Of a DNA stretch of 35,491 nt, positions 1 through 6,887 are shown piece after piece. The stretch is from Phycisphaerales bacterium (GTDB taxonomy: Bacteria; Planctomycetota; Phycisphaerae; WQYP01), in assembly GCA_009781185.1 (NCBI GenBank), contig WQYP01000025.1, forward strand, positions 1-35,491, written 5' to 3'. The first letter of the stretch is position 1, and each line of letters starts with the position of its first letter. The translations under genes and the position numbers were made by a program. Below the pieces are notes generated by a model. The model worked only from the letters and a program-made list of their open reading frames with translations. It did no database searches and was not told the DNA's origin.

Positions 1-78
1 GATAGCTGCGTCGTACAAACACAGTTTAATCGCTGCGATTCGGAGAAGCCCTCTGCTTCCTATATCTTCACGGGGCTG

Positions 79-143
79 CGCAGTTCGCAGACCCGTGCCG
101 CAAGCGAACACGGGTATGGGACCACAGATCCGTGGCACCCACG
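79..143. repeat. Dispersed repeat, copy 1 (cf. 2684-2760)
   Basis: This segment matches 2684-2760 closely. Both share the core TGCGCAGTTCGCAG, then CCCGTGCCG, GAACACGGGT, a TGGGACC block and CCGTGGC. The second half can fold because ACGGGT...ACCCGT-like arms face each other, although the fold is better preserved in the second copy. The rest of 1-228 holds no gene I can support. Confidence 0.6.
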
Positions 144-228
144 CCTAAAGTGACATGCACCTCCAGGGCGACTGCCGTTCGTTTGAACCATTCAGCTTTG
201 TGGAGCGTATCGCCTCGGTGCTGGCGGA

Positions 229-453
229 TCAACCTGCGGTATTTGAGACTTCTGCGGCGAGGTTGCTCCGTTGTGGCTGAGATTGCAGGTGATAGCGTCC
301 GTTTTTGTTGGCCGTCGAATTTGTAGTGTCATCTTCATCGTTTCCAGTGTCATTTCCAGTGTCACGGTCAAATTTTCCAGTGTCACGGTCGGCGTGACAC
401 TGGAAATGACACTGGATTTTTTTTATGACACTGGAAATTTTTTGTAGTGCCAA
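229..453 (-). pseudogene. Degenerate partial copy of the 3' end of the neighbouring regulator gene
   Basis: The 74-codon frame ends in QPQRSNLAAEVSNTAG, almost the same as the C-terminus of the gene at 488-1480 (QPQRSNLAAETSNAAD). It also contains the same DTGN-type repeats, and its NKNGRYHLQ parallels TKTGGYRLQ. The helix-turn-helix segment lying between these blocks in the full gene is missing here. I read this as a tandem duplication with an internal deletion rather than an expressed gene. No ribosome-binding site is visible. Confidence 0.5.
374..406. repeat. Perfect 13-bp hairpin of the GACACTGGAAAT family
   Basis: The arms at 374-386 and 394-406 are exact reverse complements (TTTCCAGTGTCAC / GTGACACTGGAAA) around a 7-base GGTCGGC loop. 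Extra direct copies of the 12-base unit flank it between about 320 and 440. Confidence 0.8.
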
Positions 454-487
454 GGCGTTTCTGGCGGCAACGTCGGCCTCGATTCGG

Positions 488-1480
488 TCAATCAGCAGCG
501 TTTGAAGTTTCGGCGGCGAGATTGCTTCGTTGCGGTTGAGTCTGTTGTGGCTGAGTTTGCAGGCGATAACCGCCTGTTTTTGTCGGGCCGTTGAAGGTGA
601 TCGTGCCGTTGGCTTTCAAAACTTCAAGATCGCGTTTGACGGTACTGAGGGAGTAGCCGATGGCGAGGGCGATGGCAGGGGCTTGCGTGTTCGTGCCCAG
701 GCGGATTTGTTCGATGATCTGCTCGCGTCGATTTGCAGTGCCATCGTCGTCGTTTGCAGTGTCATTTGTAGTGCCATTTCCAGTGTCACGGTTGGCGTTT
801 CCAGTGTCATGTTCGGCTTGACACTGGAAATCTTTTTGCAGTGTCACGGCGTTTTCGTCGGCGGTTTTGGTTTCGATCCAGTCGGCGAGCCGATAACCTT
901 GTCCGCCGCTTCGGATCACGTCCTGCTGGCCAACTGTGATCGCCAGTTCATCCTGCATGATCTTTGTGATGTTTGCGCGAAAATTCCGAATGGCACCAGC
1001 GACACCGTTCTGGCCGCCTCTGCATTTGACGAGCTTTGCGAGTTCGCTGCCTTCGAAGGCGAGGTATTTGCCGCTCTCTCGTTTTTGCCGTAGGGCGTTG
1101 AGGATTCGCAAGATCAGGTTGATGCGATTGCCGCTGACGATGCGAACGCCGCAGAGTTCAACGGCGTTAGAGAAGAACGTCATGATGCCGCCGTCGAATT
1201 GCTTTGGGACGGTGGGAGGAAGTGGTGAGCTTTGTTCATGCTTTCGGCCAAGGGCGTCGAGAATGGCGCGGTCCAGGGCGTCGTTGTTGAACGGTTTGTT
1301 CACGAAGTCCACTGCGCCTTTTTTCATCAGGCGCACGGCGAGGCTGGGACCGTCGCTGCCGTAGCCGGTCATGACGATGACCGGGATGTGCCGCAGCTTG
1401 GGGGTGCTGCGGATTTCCGCCAGCAGGTGTTCGCCGTTGGCCAGGCGAGCAAAGCCCACCGACACGGCGATCTCAATCAC
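488..1480 (-). CDS. Response-regulator-like protein with a truncated receiver and a C-terminal HTH
   Basis: The 330-residue frame opens with GTG. Residues 1-70 match the second half of a receiver domain: HIPVIVMTGYG carries the conserved Thr and VNKPF the conserved Lys. The first half, with the acidic pocket, is absent, and the phosphoacceptor position reads roughly AVSVGFARL with no Asp. Residues about 95-205 resemble a winged-helix output region (GVRIVSGNRINLILRIL ... GQGYRLADWIE). A low-complexity DTGN/DRDTGN stretch follows, encoded by a 12-base DNA repeat. A DeoR-like helix-turn-helix comes next (REQIIEQIRLG ... YSLSTVKRDLEVLKANG), then a Gln-rich tail. Known receivers need the missing Asp for phosphorylation, so this protein is either a phospho-independent regulator or a decaying gene. 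No clear Shine-Dalgarno precedes the GTG, and no partner kinase is adjacent. Confidence 0.55.
   Translation of the reverse strand: MIEIAVSVGFARLANGEHLLAEIRSTPKLRHIPVIVMTGYGSDGPSLAVRLMKKGAVDFVNKPFNNDALDRAILDALGRKHEQSSPLPPTVPKQFDGGIMTFFSNAVELCGVRIVSGNRINLILRILNALRQKRESGKYLAFEGSELAKLVKCRGGQNGVAGAIRNFRANITKIMQDELAITVGQQDVIRSGGQGYRLADWIETKTADENAVTLQKDFQCQAEHDTGNANRDTGNGTTNDTANDDDGTANRREQIIEQIRLGTNTQAPAIALAIGYSLSTVKRDLEVLKANGTITFNGPTKTGGYRLQTQPQQTQPQRSNLAAETSNAAD
798..830. repeat. 12-bp hairpin of the GACACTGGAAAT family inside a coding frame
   Basis: TTTCCAGTGTCA (798-809) faces TGACACTGGAAA (819-830) around the loop TGTTCGGCT. It is the same family as 374-406 but lies inside the reading frame of the regulator-like gene, where it encodes part of the low-complexity linker. 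Confidence 0.75.
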
Positions 1481-1636
1481 TTGGCATTGGCTGCGGGGTG
1501 GATGTAGAATAAAAATGTTCGCCGCCGTGGAGCGAGAATGCCCCGGCCGATTTCGGTTGACCTGATGGAGGATATTGCCGCCGTAGTAGACGAAACAAAA
1601 ACGCCGCCGCGTAGGTTGGCGTCATAATTTGGGAAT

Positions 1637-1774
1637 GATCGAAATCCGACAAGATTCTGAATTCCCCCCCCGTGTGAATTCACAGCCGCGCCTTCGGGCG
1701 CTGTGCTGTTGCGTTTTCACACGGGCCTCTTGTCGGAGCCTCGATCAGACGCGGCGGACAGCGTCCCTTTTTTT
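1637..1774 (+). ncRNA. Candidate structured small RNA, family not recognised
   Basis: Three nested helices enclose about 110 bases. GATCGA (1637-1642) pairs with TCGATC (1741-1746). TCCGACAAGA (1645-1654) pairs with TCTTGTCGGA (1728-1737). CCCGTGTGAA (1669-1678) pairs with TTCACACGGG (1716-1725). The apex is a GCGCC-TTCG-GGCGC hairpin. A terminator-like stem with seven T follows directly on the plus strand, which sets the orientation. It lacks the GGAA loop of signal recognition particle RNA, and I cannot match it to 6S, tmRNA or a known riboswitch. It could be a free small RNA or the leader of the genes that begin at 1859. No convincing promoter was found. Confidence 0.5.
1748..1774 (+). terminator. 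Rho-independent terminator closing the RNA element
   Basis: GACGC (1748-1752) pairs with GCGTC (1761-1765) around GGCGGACA, followed by CC and seven T. Confidence 0.6.
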
Positions 1775-1803
1775 AAGCCCGCCCGTCAACAACGAAACGG
1801 ATC

Positions 1804-1836
1804 AGCCCGAATCCACCACGGATTCGGGCTTTTTTT
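1804..1836 (+). terminator. Rho-independent terminator upstream of the leader ORF
   Basis: A perfect 11-bp stem, AGCCCGAATCC / GGATTCGGGCT, with an ACCAC loop runs into a seven-T tract. It stands six bases before the Shine-Dalgarno of the 1859 ORF. It therefore either ends the upstream RNA or acts as an attenuator for that ORF. Confidence 0.8.
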
Positions 1837-1858
1837 AATCTTAAGGAGAAACTCAATC

Positions 1859-1915
1859 ATGTCAGTGACACGTGATGTGCGGTGTGCCGCCTATGGTCAA
1901 AGAGGTGTTGCATGA
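1859..1915 (+). CDS. 18-codon leader ORF coupled to the membrane protein gene
   Basis: The short frame reads MSVTRDVRCAAYGQRGVA. An AAGGAG Shine-Dalgarno lies at 1842-1847, 11 bases before the ATG. Its TGA (1913-1915) overlaps the next gene's ATG (1912-1914) as ATGA, the usual arrangement for translational coupling. The sequence suggests no function. The strong ribosome site and exact stop-start overlap, just after a terminator, fit a regulatory leader peptide. It could instead be a chance frame. Confidence 0.4.
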   Translation: MSVTRDVRCAAYGQRGVA

Positions 1916-2649
1916 ATACGCAAAAAATAATCATTTTAATCGCATCGGTGGTGGGTATGTTGTCCGCATTCCTTCCATGGATTGACGTCTCGCCTCTAGG
2001 AACAATAAGTGGAGTTGGCATGCACAAGATTCTGGGATGGCCAATCGGATTGCTTTCATTTATACTTTTTCTAGTTCCTCTTATTCTTACACTGCGTACA
2101 GTGGGGGAAGGGTCGAAACCGTTGCCAGGATATGTGCTCAGTTGGAATGTGGTCGCGGGAATTGGTTGTGTTGCACTTGGTCTTCTCACGATACTTATGA
2201 TATATAATGAAATAAACAGATATATACATTTTGACAGATGCATTAATCCGTTTCAATTTGTTGGATCTGGATGGTATTTAACCATTCTTTCCGGCATTGG
2301 CGTCGTTATCACATCTTTTTTAGATGATTTGTGTGTGGAGAAAACATCCCGGTCGAAGCCGATAGAGAATATCTACCCAACGCATCAGAAGTATTTGGAC
2401 GATAGTGAGAAACGAACGCTGGGAGCATTGGGACTTACGGAAGAGGAAATCGAGGAAGTCGAAGAAGATTGCGATCTGGCACAGACACTGGGGTTTCCGG
2501 AAGAGGAAGCCGTGCTGGTGACTAAGCCAGTTGCGGCAGTTGTGCTGAAGGTGTGCGAGAATTGTGGGCAAACAATTGGCAAACTTGAAACGCCGAACGT
2601 GTGGAATGACCACATTGTTTGTGCGGCATGCTATAAAAAACTTGCATAG
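1912..2649 (+). CDS. Multi-pass membrane protein with a C-terminal zinc ribbon
   Basis: This 245-residue protein has four hydrophobic segments in its N-terminal half: IIILIASVVGMLSAFLPW, ILGWPIGLLSFILFLVPLIL, WNVVAGIGCVALGLLTILMI and WYLTILSGIGVVITSFL. A cytosolic-looking acidic stretch with EEEIEEVEEDCD follows. The last 30 residues form a putative zinc ribbon, CENC...H-VC-AC-Y. The same pattern occurs in the protein at 24362-24685. The start at 1912 is chosen for the AGAGGT site six bases upstream and the coupling with the leader ORF. Base composition is clearly richer in A+T than in most of the window, which suggests separate ancestry. Function unknown. Confidence 0.75.
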   Translation: MNTQKIIILIASVVGMLSAFLPWIDVSPLGTISGVGMHKILGWPIGLLSFILFLVPLILTLRTVGEGSKPLPGYVLSWNVVAGIGCVALGLLTILMIYNEINRYIHFDRCINPFQFVGSGWYLTILSGIGVVITSFLDDLCVEKTSRSKPIENIYPTHQKYLDDSEKRTLGALGLTEEEIEEVEEDCDLAQTLGFPEEEAVLVTKPVAAVVLKVCENCGQTIGKLETPNVWNDHIVCAACYKKLA

Positions 2650-2652
2650 ACG

Positions 2653-2776
2653 GGTGGTTGGGCCGGGTGCCGGGTGCCACAGGTTGCGCAGTTCGCAGGC
2701 CCGTGCCGCGCGGAACACGGGTCTGGGACCGAGATTGTCCCAGACCCGTGGCCCCCAACACCCGGCCCACCCGCCT
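2653..2776. repeat. Dispersed palindromic repeat, copy 2 (cf. 79-143)
   Basis: The core 2684-2760 matches 79-143. Inside it ACGGGTCTGGGA (2717-2728) pairs with TCCCAGACCCGT (2738-2749). Outer flanks GGGTGG...GGCCGGGTG and CACCCGGCCCACCC form a further imperfect arm pair. It fills most of the gap after the membrane protein gene. Confidence 0.7.
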
Positions 2777-2876
2777 GCTCGCTAATGGCGGTACGAAATA
2801 ACCAGTTACCGAGGCAATCTGAGCTGGGAGCCTGTTGCGCCCGGCATTTTTCATTAAACCATAAAAGGATATCATC

Positions 2877-4052
2877 ATGCAAACAACATTCAAACCTTCT
2901 TCACAAATCGTCAACGTTCCCAACATCTTCATGTTGTGCCTCTTCTGCCTCGCACCGACGCTTTTGAGCGGCTGCGGAGACCAAAGTGGAAACCAAGGCC
3001 CACACCCCTCCGCGCTGATAGGCAAATGGTCGCTAGAAGAAGTGAAACCACTTCATGGCGGGTATGAATATGATAATCAGTATATACTCAAAGAAACTGT
3101 CTTGGAACTTTTAAAAGATGGTGCCGGAACCATTGGAGGCGACAGGATCAGTTGGAAGGTGGAAAGTGGTCGTCTTGAGTTTAAACACGTAGATTATAGC
3201 GTTGAAACACATAATGGACAGAGCATATCTCGTCGTTATTATAACTATGGACGTGGGCCATGGGATTATAAAATATCAGGATCAATGCTTACAATTACAA
3301 ATCAAGATGTAAATATAATATTCAAAAAGGCTGAATTCGAAGCCAAACGCGCCGTCGCGGCGGATACCACGACGATAGATGCACGAAAAGAGACCCAAGA
3401 GGCACGGAAAGAGATTGAGACGCTCAACGCCAAAGTGCAATTGAGCGAGACGGGGCTGCAGGCTCGGATCGGAGCGATTGCGGCAAAGGAGGCGGAGATC
3501 AGCCGGCTGAGCCGGGAGCTGGAGGAGTTCAGGAAACTTTCGAATGAGAAGATCAACACGCTGACCAAGCAAAAGGGCGAAGTGGAGATTGAACGCGATG
3601 AACTCAAGGCCAAGGTCACTGCTGAAGAGGACAAGGTTAAGCAGTTGACGACGGCACGCGAATCGTTGGTGAAAGAAAACACTCGAGTGAGCGATGAACT
3701 CAGGCAGAAGACTTCTGAAATCACCCGCCTGATCCAGCAGAACGCGGAACTGACCCGTGTGAATAATAAAACGGTGGCAGTATCTTCAACGCAAACGACA
3801 GCTCCTCTCAACGGCAAGGTGAAATCTTCTGTCGTGTCGGCAGGCAGAACGCTGGTGGAAGTCGATCTTGGTATCCGTGACGGCGTGAAGGAAGGAATTC
3901 GTTATACGATCACACGGGACGGAAAGTTGCTTGCGAATGCAGTGGTTGAAAAAGTAACGTCAGATGCCAGCGTGGCGGCGACAACGGACGCTATGAATCT
4001 GAGCAAACCGATCATGGTCGGTGACCTTGTGACCGCGAGTGCTCCGCAGTAA
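2877..4052 (+). CDS. Lipoprotein with a lipocalin-like domain and a long coiled coil
   Basis: This 391-residue protein starts at ATG 2877 with AAAGGA nearby. A lipoprotein signal ends in LLSGC (lipidated Cys about residue 33). Residues about 45-140 are beta-rich (LIGKWSLEEV ... MLTITNQDVNIIFKKA) and resemble small lipocalin-like domains that test folded or total protein. Residues about 155-300 are a heptad-rich coiled coil. The last 75 residues (VEVDLGIRDGVKEG ... GDLVTASAP) resemble the compact beta C-terminus found on other planctomycete coiled-coil proteins. The likely location is the inner face of an outer or cytoplasmic membrane. The A+T-rich N-terminal domain and G+C-richer coiled coil suggest a fusion. 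Function unknown. Confidence 0.75.
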   Translation: MQTTFKPSSQIVNVPNIFMLCLFCLAPTLLSGCGDQSGNQGPHPSALIGKWSLEEVKPLHGGYEYDNQYILKETVLELLKDGAGTIGGDRISWKVESGRLEFKHVDYSVETHNGQSISRRYYNYGRGPWDYKISGSMLTITNQDVNIIFKKAEFEAKRAVAADTTTIDARKETQEARKEIETLNAKVQLSETGLQARIGAIAAKEAEISRLSRELEEFRKLSNEKINTLTKQKGEVEIERDELKAKVTAEEDKVKQLTTARESLVKENTRVSDELRQKTSEITRLIQQNAELTRVNNKTVAVSSTQTTAPLNGKVKSSVVSAGRTLVEVDLGIRDGVKEGIRYTITRDGKLLANAVVEKVTSDASVAATTDAMNLSKPIMVGDLVTASAPQ

Positions 4053-4373
4053 GTCCAGTGCGGCGAGTTGCTCTTGCAGTGGCCGGATGATTCCCGCGCT
4101 GGCCTGAAGTTTGGCTTCGACGGCTCGAATACCGACGACGATTTCGGCAATGGCATCAGCCTCAAAATTGTCGATCAGCACCAACTGAGACAACGCGCGA
4201 TCCGCAATGCCCTCCACCTCATTCTGGCTGTAAATGTCCGCCTTGAAGATGCCGCCGCATTTAAGTGTCACCTCGGTCGGCTGGCCGTCGGCGTTCAAAA
4301 CGATAGTGTCTTCGCCGGCGGAACGGCTGGGCGACATGCTGGATTCGTGCGGTGATCTGTGTTCTTGTCGCAT
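3960..4373 (-). CDS. Hypothetical protein, possibly a remnant
   Basis: The frame from ATG 4373 (alternative ATG 4337) has a plausible composition in its middle part (TIVLNADGQPTEVTLKCGG ... NFEADAIAEIVVGIRAVEAKL). It ends in a helical stretch (IIRPLQEQLAALDLL). Its last 30 or so codons overlap the 3' end of the lipoprotein gene on the other strand and look like read-through, so the true C-terminus is probably lost. No Shine-Dalgarno is evident. I do not recognise a family. The antisense frame of similar length is less protein-like. Confidence 0.35.
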   Translation of the reverse strand: MRQEHRSPHESSMSPSRSAGEDTIVLNADGQPTEVTLKCGGIFKADIYSQNEVEGIADRALSQLVLIDNFEADAIAEIVVGIRAVEAKLQASAGIIRPLQEQLAALDLLRSTRGHKVTDHDRFAQIHSVRCRRHAGI

Positions 4374-5053
4374 GTCAACGAACGACTCTTGATCCCAAAA
4401 CACCTTCCAGCCGGATCGAAATCGGCCGGTGCTATTCGGCAGCGTTTGAAGGCGAGCGGGCGAGAGATTTTTCCGTCCGCTGGTGACGCTTTTTATGTTC
4501 TTTTCATACGATTTGTTTTGCCGATTGTAGATATTTCGTAATGTAATTGTTCGCAAATCGGCGCGGGGACATTGAAATTTCTGGCGGGGACATTTTGCCG
4601 TGAATGTAAAAATGTCCCCGCCAGAAATTTTTTCGTTTTTTTTCATGCCAAGCTCATTACGAGCGACGAATATTGAAAGGGTTGGCGCAAAGGATGCCAA
4701 AGCGGATGATAAACGAATGAAAACGTTCGCAGAGGAACCCTTGGTATGAGCAAGAAGCGGCAGATCATCAAACGTACAAGTGTGCAGGCATCCGCGAGTG
4801 TCGCCATCCTCAACGAATGCTCCACATAACCAACAGTTATGCTTTTGGCGTTGCCGAGGTCCATTATGTCTGATCAAAAATGAAATCACGTCAAGTCGGA
4901 TTCGCCACACACGGGATTCGCCTCGGTATGCTTCGAGCAGCTTTTCTGAGATAATGCTTCTTCACCGAATCGGTCGTCACTGGCGGTTTCGCCGTGAGGT
5001 TATCAACGCATAGGTCGGGCACAGGCCGAGTGTCGTCCACAAGGCAGGAAGTC
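4374..5053. other. Long non-coding stretch with one inverted repeat
   Basis: I see no convincing gene here. A 27-codon frame from about 4745 has a weak AGAGGA site and no recognisable features. The notable content is the perfect inverted repeat at 4575-4630. Confidence 0.5.
4564..4630. repeat. Perfect 22-bp inverted repeat with an extra half unit
   Basis: The arm at 4575-4596 (AAATTTCTGGCGGGGACATT plus TT) is the exact reverse complement of 4609-4630, with a 12-base spacer. A further GGGGACATT unit precedes it at 4565-4573, so the repeat is part tandem and part inverted. The layout matches the GACACTGGAAAT repeats at the left end. Confidence 0.85.
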
Positions 5054-6079
5054 GTGAAGCAACTAATATTCATCAGCAGCGTACAAAAGGAACTGGCGGC
5101 AGAGCGCCGGGCCCTGCGTGATTTCATCTGCGGGAACCGGCTGCTATCCCGGCATTTCGATGTATTTCTGTTCGAGGATCTGTCGGCCAAAGATCGACGA
5201 CCGGATGATCTCTACCTGGACAAGGTTGCGGGCTGCTCGATCTTCCTCGCCCTTTTCGCCAAAGAGTACGGCTGGGAAGATCCGAAGGACGGCATCTCGC
5301 CAACCGAGCGAGAATTCGACTTGGCAACGACAAAGGCCAAGCATCGCCTTGTGTTCCTGAAAGATATTGAAAACGAGAAGCCGCACCCCAAGATGGCAGC
5401 ACTCACCGGCAAAGCCAAGTCGCAACTGGTCTACCGCAGGTTCAGCAACACATCGGACCTCTTATCACTCGTGTACGACAGCCTCATTGATTACCTGGAA
5501 GAGCACGGGATCATTCAGAACAAGCCATTTGACGCAGCCGCGTGCCTTGGTGCCACGATGGACGACATCTCACCGAAGAAAATCAAGTGGTTCCTCAAAA
5601 CCGCACGGCGAGAGCGAAAACTGAATCTGTCCGCGAAAGCATCTCCCGTGGAAACGCTCACGCATTTGAAACTTCGGCACGGCGGCAAAATGTCCAACGC
5701 GGCCATCCTGCTCTTCGGCAACGATCCACAACAATTCCACATATCAACAATTATCAAATGTACCCATTTCCACGGAACGCAAGTCGCCAAGCCCATTCCT
5801 TTCTACCAAGTCTTCGAAGGAACGCTGTACGATCAAGTGGACAATGCAGTTGATTTCGTCATGTCCAAACTTGACCGTTCCGTCGGCACGAGAGCGGTCA
5901 GTGCTGCCGCCCCTGTAAAGTTCGAGATACCCAAGGACGCCATCGCAGAGATCATCGTCAACGCCGTCGCGCATCGGGATTTGGCGGCCTCCACATCGGC
6001 CATCCGCCAGCACCTTGAACAACAAAAAAGCAGCAGATTGCATAATGCCTACTATTTAAGTTATCGCTTATTTACTTAA
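5054..6079 (+). CDS. DUF4062 / GHKL-ATPase protein, 3'-truncated
   Basis: Residues 1-105 (KQLIFISSVQKEL ... EREFDLATTKAKHRLVFLKD) match DUF4062, a Rossmann/TIR-like fold seen at the N-terminus of many defence and signalling proteins. Residues about 190-310 match the C-terminal region of RecG-like ATP-binding regulators (COG2865 type), including PKDAIAEIIVNAVAHRD. That stretch is the N-box of a GHKL ATPase. Right after it the homology stops, and 25 unrelated residues lead to TAA. The later GHKL boxes, which form the ATP lid, are gone. GTG 5054 is preferred over the upstream ATG at 4994 because the domain begins there and AGGCAGG stands just before it. It is probably inactive as an ATPase. Confidence 0.7.
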   Translation: MKQLIFISSVQKELAAERRALRDFICGNRLLSRHFDVFLFEDLSAKDRRPDDLYLDKVAGCSIFLALFAKEYGWEDPKDGISPTEREFDLATTKAKHRLVFLKDIENEKPHPKMAALTGKAKSQLVYRRFSNTSDLLSLVYDSLIDYLEEHGIIQNKPFDAAACLGATMDDISPKKIKWFLKTARRERKLNLSAKASPVETLTHLKLRHGGKMSNAAILLFGNDPQQFHISTIIKCTHFHGTQVAKPIPFYQVFEGTLYDQVDNAVDFVMSKLDRSVGTRAVSAAAPVKFEIPKDAIAEIIVNAVAHRDLAASTSAIRQHLEQQKSSRLHNAYYLSYRLFT

Positions 6080-6095
6080 GTCATCACTAAAGTAA

Positions 6096-6887
6096 TTATT
6101 TTACCCATTGCGGCCAAGCATGGGATTTTAGAGCATGTTGTTGCGGCGACTGCATCGAAATCAAATGATACGATACAATGTCATCGACTAACTTCAACAG
6201 CTCGTGGCGGTCGCGGGCTGGAACTCGACCGGGAGGAATCGAATGAAATTCAACTTGGCAAACGCCTTGCTTTGTCCGTGTATCTGCATTGCGGCATTCG
6301 TGATCGTAGCGGGATGCCTGCTCGGAGGATGCGGTCAGCAGTCCGGGGAGGCCAAAGGCGAGACAGCCTTGGATCAAGTCCTCGGCGAGCATGGCCTGCG
6401 AGGCAAGGTGGTGTTGGTGCAGTTCGGCATGGTAGGCTGTGCGAACAGCGATGAGGGGTTGAAGCGAATGATCGCCATACATCGCCTCGCCCCGTCCAAC
6501 CTTCATTTCCTCCGAGTCGAGCAAGGTGAGAACGAGGCGGCGATCACCAGCTATTACCGAACCACAACGCCGTCTTTTCCGGTGCATCGTGATCTGCAGT
6601 TCGTTCTGGCTCAGGCCGTCAAAGCCTTGTTCGTTATCGAGCTGCCGGAGTTTGACGCGGGCGGCGTCTTCCTGGGCGTTGGTGATGTGGTGCCAGAGGT
6701 TTTGGCGGAACAGTCGCATGAAGAAGCCGCACGGGTTTTGGGTGCTCAGGGTCAGGGCACGCTGGGCGGCGGCGAACCATCGTAGGCGTTCGCTTGGGGT
6801 GTCTGTGGCCGCTCCGGTCGCGACGGCTTGGTGGAACAGTTGGTCCAGGCGTCGTGGGTCCGTCAGGTCGGCTAATTCCCTTGTCAC
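6096..6887 (-). CDS. Fragment of an unrecognised gene, coupled to the ABC permease
   Basis: Its GTG start (6887-6885) overlaps the permease stop TGA (6886-6884). The first 95 or so residues look like real protein: DLTDPRRLDQLFHQAVATG, then SERLRWFAAAQRALTL and NPCGFFMRLFRQNLWHHI. Beyond about 6597 the frame lies antisense to the thioredoxin-like lipoprotein remnant and has no protein character. The gene therefore seems to have lost its 3' end at the same junction that cut its neighbour. The tryptophan- and arginine-rich segment recalls planctomycete replication- or plasmid-associated proteins, but I cannot name the family. Confidence 0.4.
   Translation of the reverse strand: MTRELADLTDPRRLDQLFHQAVATGAATDTPSERLRWFAAAQRALTLSTQNPCGFFMRLFRQNLWHHITNAQEDAARVKLRQLDNEQGFDGLSQNELQITMHRKRRRCGSVIAGDRRLVLTLLDSEEMKVGRGEAMYGDHSLQPLIAVRTAYHAELHQHHLASQAMLAEDLIQGCLAFGLPGLLTASSEQASRYDHECRNADTRTKQGVCQVEFHSIPPGRVPARDRHELLKLVDDIVSYHLISMQSPQQHALKSHAWPQWVK
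6243..6785 (+). CDS. Thioredoxin/TlpA-like lipoprotein, 3'-truncated and chimeric
   Basis: ATG 6243 is preceded by GGGAGG at a good distance. A lipoprotein signal ends in LLGGC (Cys about 36). Residues 55-115 (RGKVVLVQFGMVGCANSDEGLKRMI ... YRTTTPSFPVHRD) match the first half of a periplasmic thioredoxin-like fold. The usual CxxC is replaced by GCANS, keeping one Cys. After about residue 115 (near 6590) the frame runs antisense to a different gene, so the second half of the fold is lost. It is a 5' gene remnant read through into foreign sequence. Confidence 0.55.
   Translation: MKFNLANALLCPCICIAAFVIVAGCLLGGCGQQSGEAKGETALDQVLGEHGLRGKVVLVQFGMVGCANSDEGLKRMIAIHRLAPSNLHFLRVEQGENEAAITSYYRTTTPSFPVHRDLQFVLAQAVKALFVIELPEFDAGGVFLGVGDVVPEVLAEQSHEEAARVLGAQGQGTLGGGEPS

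Noticed and set aside
1..153. An open frame running in from the left edge on the plus strand
   Set aside because: It covers a dispersed repeat and has no protein-like features.
4745..4828. A 27-codon frame in the long gap before the DUF4062 gene
   Set aside because: Weak ribosome site, no features and no coupling to a neighbour.
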